From CBDUBU01 sp965365465 (GTDB lineage: Bacteria; Bacteroidota; Rhodothermia; Rhodothermales; DASSAV01): 6,590 bases of DNA. The stretch is taken from contig CBDUBU010000232.1 in assembly GCA_965365465.1 (NCBI GenBank), positions 1 through 6,590 of the forward strand, given 5' to 3'. Position 1 is the stretch's first letter. Each line of letters opens with the position of its first letter. Shown here one piece after another: positions 1-5,332 of the stretch. The notes under the pieces were generated by a model. The model did no database searches. It had not been told where the DNA came from and saw only the letters and a program-made list of their open reading frames with translations. The position numbers were made by a program, and so were the translations under genes.

Positions 1-95
1 TTCTCGTGGTGGTGGGCCACGCCGGGCAGCAGGTGGTTCAGCTTCCCCCGGGGCGCCTTCTTCATGGGCGGGGAGGGGGAAGTCTTTCTGCGCAT
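1..95 (-). CDS. start of an unidentified downstream gene
   Basis: An ATG at 95-93, immediately preceded by an in-frame TAG, opens 31 codons that run off the left edge: MRRKTSPSPP, then MKKAPRGKLNHLLPGVAHHHE. The second ATG at 65-63 is an equally possible start. The 20 codons after that second ATG all end in G or C, as expected for coding sequence in a GC-rich genome, whereas the overlapping frame from ATG 183 has only 8 of 20. The visible part is basic with a His cluster; no family is recognised. It lies 92 bases after the HEPN stop in the same direction and may be the next gene of the unit. No Shine-Dalgarno is visible. Confidence 0.55.
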   Translation of the reverse strand, partial: MRRKTSPSPPMKKAPRGKLNHLLPGVAHHHE

Positions 96-187
96 CTACC
101 GGATTTTTCGGCGGCAGCGTCTGGTCAGCATTTGGTATGTGTGTGTCTGGAGCACCGGGAGAGGGAGCGTCGGGTTGTTCCATGGTT

Positions 188-1756
188 TCAGGCAGCTATG
201 GGCTTTGTCGGTGTGGTGGTCACGCCGTGAGAGCGGTATTCTGTGAGAGAGATGCGAACGAGGGCTCTGACATCGTTGACCGCTGCCTCTACATCATCGA
301 AGTGGGGCCTTCTTTGCACGCTGGCCGCGTGTGCGGCGCTGTTACGGTGTCGCCGGAGGATGTGAAACCGCTTGAGCCCATCCGGACATGTGGCTGCGAA
401 GGCTCGCAGGGGGTGCTGTTCGTGCTCGGCGGCAGCCAGCAGGTTGAGGACGAGAAGATTGGCCAGTTCGATCCGTTTCGGTGGCCTGGGGACCCGTCCC
501 GCAAGTTTGCTAACGTACTCCACGAAGAACGCGAGTTTATCTGGTTCGGTGCGAAATCCCAGCGACTCGGTCAATCTGATTGCGCTTGATCTGTTATCCT
601 GCTCAATCTTCTGTCGTTCAGCGTCGGTACAGTCGTTCTCGATGCGCTTCCCCTGCACGCGCTGCGTGCAGGGGAAGCGCAGGAGCAACACGGCCAGAAG
701 CTCTTCGAGCGCTCGGGCAGCGTTGACGACGGCGGGCTCGAGCAGCGCCTGCATGGCCCAGGCCGAGTTGATACCTGCCGGGATGTTGGACTCGATCTGC
801 CGGGCAAAGGAGAGCTGGGCGAGCGCGCTGAGCAGGGTGCGGTGTAGTTCGGGATGATCCCCGATCCGGCTCCCGAGGTCGCGGGCCAGCTCGCTTTCAG
901 CATCGAAGAATGGCCTGGCGAGCGGATTCATGGATTTCGGTGAAGTCTGAAATTTGCTGGAGAAGTGCTTGATGATCTGTCGTATCGCGCTGTCCGAACT
1001 GTCTACGGCCGCCTGGCGGAGCCGGAGGTCCTGTGCCCGGCACAGAGGCATGGCGACCGCCCAGTCCTTCGCGGAACTCGCGCCGCGTGGGAGGTAGACG
1101 AAGGTCTCGATGAGCAATGGCTGCGCCCGCCCGCCGAGGAGCACGGACATCTCAGGCGCTGGATCGCCGTAAGCGCCACAGAGCTGTGCTCCGGAGCTGC
1201 CCATCAGGCGCACGCGCCGGGCCAGTTCACGCAGTTCGGGCGTGGTGGGTGGAGAGGAGGGCACGCCTCTCGAACCCAGCACACAACCCTGGTGACGCGG
1301 CTCGCTGAGGTGCCTCATGTGCTGATGGTCCGTCAGCAGGGCGGGGATCAGCTCCCCCGTCAGATCCATCCGGTACACCCAGACAGGTAGTGCCCGGGCT
1401 TCCTGCTCGGTGCGCCCGGTGAGCATGGCAGTGCCCTCGGGAAGCAGCGACCCTTCCTGAGTGATCCATCCTGACTTGAGTGCCTTTTGCAGGATCTGGC
1501 GGGACACCAGGGGCTCGATGCCGAGCATGTCCTTGATAGCTTCCGGCGTGCGGATTCCGGCCGCCACGGCTTCCAGCACGGTTTGCTCGAACAGGTTGAG
1601 CGCCCACGGGCTGATGATCGAGATCTGATATGCCCGGGCGGGTACCCAGATGCTGCGCGGGTCGGGAAGCCGGGGGGTGCCGTCCCCCGGCTCGAACTGG
1701 AACGCCGTAGGCCGCAGCTTTGAGCTCAACCGCTGGGGGGGGGAGGCATCACGCAT
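188..1756 (-). CDS. winged-helix and HEPN-domain protein, 522 aa
   Basis: Probable nucleic-acid-binding protein with a C-terminal RNase-like HEPN domain. Residues about 54-113 fit a winged helix: helix FEQTVLEAVAAG, helix PEAIKDMLGI, recognition helix LVSRQILQKALKSGW, then a wing ending LLPEGTAML. The middle (120-300) is unrecognised. From about 335 the protein is helical, with ARALEELLAVLLL (347-359) and LKRFHILRRHRNSAAHA near the end. RNSAAH (R471-H476) matches the HEPN R-x4-H signature with the usual polar residue after Arg, as in many RNA-cleaving toxins. That the domain is catalytic is inference. I chose ATG 1756 because it overlaps the helicase stop by only 8 bases; the frame stays open upstream to 1861, but that would mean a 113-base overlap. 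No Shine-Dalgarno is seen, so translation likely depends on coupling to the helicase. A nine-C run follows the start, and a perfect inverted repeat lies at 643-681 within residues 359-371. The family as a whole is not one I can name. Confidence 0.85.
   Translation of the reverse strand: MRDASPPQRLSSKLRPTAFQFEPGDGTPRLPDPRSIWVPARAYQISIISPWALNLFEQTVLEAVAAGIRTPEAIKDMLGIEPLVSRQILQKALKSGWITQEGSLLPEGTAMLTGRTEQEARALPVWVYRMDLTGELIPALLTDHQHMRHLSEPRHQGCVLGSRGVPSSPPTTPELRELARRVRLMGSSGAQLCGAYGDPAPEMSVLLGGRAQPLLIETFVYLPRGASSAKDWAVAMPLCRAQDLRLRQAAVDSSDSAIRQIIKHFSSKFQTSPKSMNPLARPFFDAESELARDLGSRIGDHPELHRTLLSALAQLSFARQIESNIPAGINSAWAMQALLEPAVVNAARALEELLAVLLLRFPCTQRVQGKRIENDCTDAERQKIEQDNRSSAIRLTESLGFRTEPDKLAFFVEYVSKLAGRVPRPPKRIELANLLVLNLLAAAEHEQHPLRAFAATCPDGLKRFHILRRHRNSAAHAASVQRRPHFDDVEAAVNDVRALVRISLTEYRSHGVTTTPTKPIAA
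329..346 (-). other. HEPN R-x4-H motif codons (RNSAAH)
   Basis: Codons for Arg471 (346-344) through His476 (331-329) of the 522-residue protein. The pattern R-N-x3-H, followed by small residues and preceded by an amphipathic helix, is the hallmark of HEPN active sites. Neighbouring RRH makes the site strongly basic, as expected for RNA contact. Confidence 0.65.
643..681. repeat. perfect 18-bp inverted repeat with 3-base loop inside the HEPN gene
   Basis: The left arm TGCGCTTCCCCTGCACGC (643-660) and the right arm at 664-681 are exact reverse complements around the loop GCT (661-663). It codes for RFPCTQRVQGKR (residues 360-371), which sits directly after a predicted helix and looks like a loop between HEPN helices. 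There is no T-run next to it, so it is not a standard terminator. It may be an inserted palindromic element, a protein-binding site or an mRNA hairpin within the coding sequence. Confidence 0.9.
1735..1743 (-). repeat. C9 homopolymer at codons 5-8 of the HEPN gene
   Basis: Nine consecutive C on the coding strand (nine G on the given strand) begin 11 bases after the ATG, within TCC CCC CCC CAG (Ser-Pro-Pro-Gln). Such tracts slip during replication; gain or loss of one base would shift the frame almost at the start of the protein. It is also the kind of tract that gives sequencing length errors. Confidence 0.9.
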
Positions 1757-4136
1757 GGGCAACAAGAGAACTGACGGTGTCCGTCTTGCGGCAGAGACCC
1801 ACAAAGCGGTGGAAGGCAGGGACATGAATCGCTGCTGCCTCCGTCTCGAAAAAACCTGCATCCCCTGTCAACACGAGGAGCCTCCGCTGTCGGCTCATAG
1901 CCACGCAGGCCCGGTTGGGAAGGGCGAGAAAGCCGAAGTTTCGCCTGCACGCTGCTATGTCGGCTGGCAGGCGGGACGTCCTCACGCAGGAGAGAAATAC
2001 GATATCGAATTCCTTTCCCTGAAACGCATCAACGGTCCCGATCTGGAAGCGGCGGTGTGGGGCATCACCGAAATCGCCAAGGCAATCGCCCGACACCCGC
2101 AGCTCTTTACCTACGCTTTCGAGCACTGAAAGCTTCTCCAGTTCGGCTTTGATGAGCTCTATCTGGGCGCGATAGAAGGAAATCACCCCGAACGTGAGGG
2201 CGGCACCCTCTGGTGCCCGCATGATACGGGCCACCTCCCGGGCTACAGCCATGGCCTCCGCGTCACGTGCCCACTTGCGGCCCGTCCTCTCTCCTCCAGC
2301 ACGCCGGGGCACGTCAATCCAGGCGCAACAATGGCGTTCGTATCCCGGCAGGGTGTGCCGGAACGCCTCCGGCGGGAGCGCGGATTTGAGAGGCTCCCCG
2401 CCCTGCACGGCATAGAACGACTCTGCCACGAAAGCCCCAAGCGTTGGATGCATGCGGTACTGCTCCTTCAGGGTGACGACGCGGTTGAACCCGTCCTCTC
2501 TGTACCGCCCCTTGGCATAGTCGAAGAGCCGTTCGAAAAGGGAAACCTGCCGATGGGCGGAATGCTCGGCGTGGGCTTCGCCTTCAACCGCCTTGGTCTC
2601 CTCCTCCACGTCATCCTCAAGCATCTGGGGAAGTTGCCGCTGGTCGCCAACCAGAATCAGGCGGGCCCGTGCCTGTGTGGCGGGGATCAGCAGGTCGAGA
2701 GGGTTCGCGCGCGCGGCTTCGTCGACGATTACCGTCTCGAATGCGTACGGGTCGGCGTGCAGCAGGCGCACGTCACCGATCTGATGGCTGGCCGCCTGCG
2801 AACACGTCGCGGCGAGCGAGGTCGCATAGGCTGTGACGGCTTCCTCGAAACGCTCCGGATGATCGTGCAGGGACTGCAGGAATTTCCGCTGGAGCCGCTC
2901 GGTGGCCGTCTCTGCCGTTTCGGCCATCGATATGATCTCCTCGCGGAGCAGCCTCAGCACGTCGAGCCCCATCTCGTAGGCCCCTCGCAGCGCGAATGAG
3001 GTAGAACTTGCGTAAGCGCGAACGTCGTAGATCAGTCGCTGGTGGGTGCTCTCCAGAATGTCTGCGCGTATGGCGTCACGCAGCTCGTCCCTTTCCCCTG
3101 GACTCACGAGGGAAGAGGGAGCAACGCGAAGAAACGCCTGAAGGTAGCCAAGAGCGACAGGGGTAGGATTGGCCCACGGGTGATCAAGCAGGGCAACGAG
3201 TGGAGCGACAGCTTTCTTTGAGCGCTCCAGCGCATCAGGGGCGAGGCGCGAGGAGAATCGCCTGAACGCATCGGCCACGTCAGCGCTCACAAAGTCCTGT
3301 GCCTCTTCGAGGAGTTGTTCGAGTTGATCGTGTAGAGATTCGACGGAGAGAGGGGGGCGGACCGCCTCTTCACGCTCCATATCCGCGATGAGCGTGAGTA
3401 GCTGGACACGTTCGGCTAGCTCTTCGGCACGGGATCGCTCTGAGACGCCTTTTTCCTGTAGTTGCTGAATCAGGTGCAGCCGAGCTTCCTTGAGGTGGTT
3501 CATGAACGTCTCCTCCTGACCCTGGCGCGTGCCGACTTTTACGGCCACGATGCCTCTGTTTGCCGATGTGATGGCCAGGTTCTCGACCGCATCGTGCTGG
3601 TATCCCGTCAGCAGGATCTGCGTCGAAGCTTCCCCTAGCTCGGCCAGTTCTGCGAGACGTGCCTGAATCGCGGCGATAACCTGGGTCTTGCCGGTGCCGG
3701 GCGGGCCCTGAATGATGGCGATGTCCGGCGTACGGAGGGCAACCTCGATGGCTTCTTGCTGACTGGGGTTGGGGCGAGCGCCCCGGAAAACAGCTCGGAT
3801 ACCCGGTGAATCGCTGACGTGTCCCTGCAGGGGTCGTTGCGCGGCGAGGCCCGGCCAGGGACTCGGGGGCGTGGAGTCAATGTCGGCAAGGAAGAACTGT
3901 AGCCCCGGCATGGCGCGCTCCGAGAGGTTCCTGAGCGCCTCTCTCTGCCGGTCAAGGCGGGCACCGTCCCCGCGCAGGGACAGAAAGAGCATACCTGTTT
4001 GGGACACCCGCTCTAGTGCGTCCGCATCCCCCTGCAGGTCCAGCTGTAACCTGGCCCAGTTCATCCGGCCGCGATTTGCATGGAAGCGCCCGGTCCACCC
4101 CTTCACCTTCAGATCTCGCGGAGTAAGCGCCAGCAA
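1749..4136 (-). CDS. SF1 helicase motor, UPF1/DNA2 (AAA_11/AAA_12) type
   Basis: A nucleic-acid-dependent ATPase that should unwind DNA or RNA or remodel nucleoprotein. Counting from TTG 4136, the motor motifs are: Q-type PNPSQQEAI at 122-130; Walker A GPPGTGKT at 144-151; Ia TGYQHDAVENL at 177-187; Walker B VDEAA at 471-475; III GDQRQLPQ at 497-504; IV EQYRMHP at 558-564; V GTVDAFQGKEFD at 700-711; VI VAMSRQRR at 745-752 with the arginine finger candidate R749. All key residues are present. Between Ia and II lies an unusually long, charged helical insertion (about residues 205-445), probably coiled-coil. The start is uncertain: TTG 4136 is merely the first possible codon after the in-frame TAA, and ATG 4064 would still keep every motif. 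The TGA at 1751-1749 overlaps the next gene by 8 bases, so the two are translated together. No nuclease motif is visible in this half. UPF1-like helicases are frequent in bacterial defence loci; the substrate here is unknown. Confidence 0.92.
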   Translation of the reverse strand: MLALTPRDLKVKGWTGRFHANRGRMNWARLQLDLQGDADALERVSQTGMLFLSLRGDGARLDRQREALRNLSERAMPGLQFFLADIDSTPPSPWPGLAAQRPLQGHVSDSPGIRAVFRGARPNPSQQEAIEVALRTPDIAIIQGPPGTGKTQVIAAIQARLAELAELGEASTQILLTGYQHDAVENLAITSANRGIVAVKVGTRQGQEETFMNHLKEARLHLIQQLQEKGVSERSRAEELAERVQLLTLIADMEREEAVRPPLSVESLHDQLEQLLEEAQDFVSADVADAFRRFSSRLAPDALERSKKAVAPLVALLDHPWANPTPVALGYLQAFLRVAPSSLVSPGERDELRDAIRADILESTHQRLIYDVRAYASSTSFALRGAYEMGLDVLRLLREEIISMAETAETATERLQRKFLQSLHDHPERFEEAVTAYATSLAATCSQAASHQIGDVRLLHADPYAFETVIVDEAARANPLDLLIPATQARARLILVGDQRQLPQMLEDDVEEETKAVEGEAHAEHSAHRQVSLFERLFDYAKGRYREDGFNRVVTLKEQYRMHPTLGAFVAESFYAVQGGEPLKSALPPEAFRHTLPGYERHCCAWIDVPRRAGGERTGRKWARDAEAMAVAREVARIMRAPEGAALTFGVISFYRAQIELIKAELEKLSVLESVGKELRVSGDCLGDFGDAPHRRFQIGTVDAFQGKEFDIVFLSCVRTSRLPADIAACRRNFGFLALPNRACVAMSRQRRLLVLTGDAGFFETEAAAIHVPAFHRFVGLCRKTDTVSSLVAHA

Positions 4137-4151
4137 CTCCGTACTGTTGAG

Positions 4152-4154
4152 TTA
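4152..4154 (-). other. single in-frame TAA dividing the helicase gene
   Basis: The codons around it on the minus strand read ACC TAA CTC AAC AGT ACG GAG TTG. Both flanking ORFs are in the same frame, and no other stop occurs between 5114 and 1751. One base change from CAA, GAA, AAA, TAC or TAT would produce it. No ATG lies close behind: the first candidates are TTG 4136, GTG 4106 and ATG 4064, none with a Shine-Dalgarno at proper spacing. The GGAG before TTG 4136 touches the codon directly. Confidence 0.85.
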
Positions 4155-5114
4155 GGTGGGGGGCTCGGACGAAGCGATGAGCTCGATGCCGCCTTCTCCG
4201 TCTTCAATCAGGTCCATCAGGAGATCCCACCGCTCCTGCATATCCTCTTCCTCCGGCCCAAGGGTGAATCGGGCGAGGTCGCCTTCAATCTTCTCCCATT
4301 TCCGGTAGGGAAACCATCCGATGCGGCGCGCGAGAACCACCATCCGGCGAAGGTCGGCCTCGTGGTAACGTTGCCAGAGTGCGAGGTAGCGATGCTCATT
4401 CACGCCCATTGAGCGCTCGCGCATGGCACCCGCGATCGTTCGCGGGACAAAGCGCATGGCCGGCGCCCTCAGCAATGCGAGAGGCAGCGCCTCCATCTCG
4501 CGGTCGCTCGACTGCTGTCTGCGCCGCTTGACCCTGCTCAGGAGGCGGCGGCCCGTCTCGTCCGTTTCTACCTGGGCCTCATATAACCCGCCAAGCACCC
4601 GGAATTTAAGTGGGTCCGGGTCGGAATCGTAGGGTTGTACCACGAGGTAGTCCGGACACGGAGCGTGTACCGGGGCGCGCAGCACGAATGTACGCTCCAG
4701 CCACTCGAGCATCTCTTCCTCGGTGGCTTCCTCATAGACTCCGTCTCGCCGCAACTGCCGTTTCAGGGGGTCAAAGGTGGCATCGGGGATCCCGAGTTCA
4801 TATGCGTCTCCACGTGGAGGCAACCGATGGGAGACAAAAGAGGCCACACGCAGGTCAACACGGCGCGCCCGTGGAGTAAACGATTCAGCATAGCAGAGGT
4901 GAGCCCCTTCGTCAATCAACCCATTTAGATATCCCCGTGGCACTCCGTTCGCCCGGCCCGTCCACATTCGCCCGTTCGCCCGCATCGTAAGCCCATCCCG
5001 GCTCAGCGCGATGACTTCGCCAACGATCTCTTCGGCGATGCCATCGCTGTCGTCGAGGGTGAAGAGCACGGGTCTCAGGGACGGTGCCAGCTGAGCGAGT
5101 TCGAGCGGGCTCAT
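4152..5114 (-). CDS. N-terminal part of split UPF1-like helicase, 320 codons
   Basis: ATG at 5114, TAA at 4154-4152. No Shine-Dalgarno is visible; the start overlaps the stop of the possible 63-codon ORF as ATGA. No ATPase motif is present. Residues about 28-95 look beta-rich (IVGEVIALSRDGLTMRANGR, then VDLRVASFVSHR), as an OB or barrel-like domain would. Residues about 200-320 are helical and charged, including HRYLALWQRYHEADLRRMVVLARR, which resembles the stalk segment preceding the motor in UPF1/DNA2-type helicases. The reading frame continues after the TAA directly into the helicase motor, with only five sense codons before the next possible (TTG) start. I therefore read this as the N-terminal accessory region of one ancestral helicase of about 1,120 codons, not an unrelated gene. 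It could supply nucleic-acid or partner binding. If the TAA is real and not read through, it is either a separate subunit or the remnant of a disrupted gene. Confidence 0.7.
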   Translation of the reverse strand: MSPLELAQLAPSLRPVLFTLDDSDGIAEEIVGEVIALSRDGLTMRANGRMWTGRANGVPRGYLNGLIDEGAHLCYAESFTPRARRVDLRVASFVSHRLPPRGDAYELGIPDATFDPLKRQLRRDGVYEEATEEEMLEWLERTFVLRAPVHAPCPDYLVVQPYDSDPDPLKFRVLGGLYEAQVETDETGRRLLSRVKRRRQQSSDREMEALPLALLRAPAMRFVPRTIAGAMRERSMGVNEHRYLALWQRYHEADLRRMVVLARRIGWFPYRKWEKIEGDLARFTLGPEEEDMQERWDLLMDLIEDGEGGIELIASSEPPT

Positions 5115-5302
5115 GCAATGTTGTGAAACTGCCTGATAGGCTTCTCTAAATGATGCTCCCTGGACGCTGGCAACCGGATATCACGGAGGTTCGGGGAACC
5201 AGGGTCATAGCGGAGCGCACCGCTGAAGGGGGCGTACTCGAAAAAAACAACCTGTAACCCGATGGCATATATCGGGCTGACCTGCACTTCTATGGGTGCC
5301 AT
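5111..5302 (-). CDS. possible small protein, 63 aa, overlapping the helicase start
   Basis: An ATG at 5302-5300 opens 63 codons ending in TGA at 5113-5111. The stop overlaps the next start in an ATGA arrangement, a common sign of translational coupling. The start lies 30 bases after the stop of the upstream TPR gene. I do not recognise the product. It begins MAPIEVQVSPIYAIGLQ, has a hydrophobic aromatic stretch (VVFFEYAPF) and a basic, polar end. Its third codon positions are only moderately GC-rich, and no Shine-Dalgarno site is present. Against it: the same bases contain a hairpin followed by seven T and a promoter-like pair, which would suit a non-coding spacer. It could be a small partner or leader peptide of the helicase unit, or a chance ORF. 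Confidence 0.35.
   Translation of the reverse strand: MAPIEVQVSPIYAIGLQVVFFEYAPFSGALRYDPGSPNLRDIRLPASREHHLEKPIRQFHNIA
5145..5173 (-). promoter_or_regulatory. weak sigma70-like promoter before the helicase unit
   Basis: The minus strand has TTGCCA (5173-5168, five of six matches to TTGACA), a 17-base spacer, then TTTAGA (5150-5145, three of six matches to TATAAT). Transcription would start roughly 20-25 bases before the ATG at 5114, leaving a short leader. The -10 match is poor and, if the host is a Bacteroidota relative, the expected consensus differs, so this is only a candidate. Confidence 0.2.
5240..5279 (-). terminator. weak terminator-like hairpin after the TPR gene
   Basis: On the minus strand, CCCGAT and ATCGGG (5277-5259) can pair around a 7-base loop. 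The stem extends to 8 pairs if a G-U and an A-U pair are counted. A run of seven T (5247-5241) follows about 11 bases after the core stem. The position, 55-95 bases after the TPR stop, suits a terminator. The stem is short and the T-run is too far from it for a classical intrinsic terminator, so attenuation or chance are alternatives. It lies inside the possible 63-codon ORF. Confidence 0.25.
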
Positions 5303-5332
5303 AATGATCGATGGTATCGCAGGCAGGGTTGG

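Noticed and set aside
135..147. Short GT dinucleotide run between the HEPN gene and the next gene
   Set aside because: Only about five repeat units, not in a supported coding sequence and not near a clear promoter; too short to call a switch.
1..183. Open minus-strand frame from ATG 183, just after the HEPN stop
   Set aside because: It gives a Pro/Glu/Ala-rich low-complexity peptide with only 8 of 20 G/C third positions near the edge, whereas the frame from ATG 95 has 20 of 20 in the same stretch.
1757..1861. Longer HEPN-protein start at 1861 (557 codons)
   Set aside because: It would overlap the helicase end by 113 bases; the residues before ATG 1756 are the antiparallel-free frame shadow of the helicase C-terminus, and ATG 1756 gives a normal 8-base overlap.
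2331..2999. 222-codon plus-strand ORF
   Set aside because: It lies opposite helicase motifs II to IV, whose protein sequence is clearly conserved; the antisense product resembles nothing.
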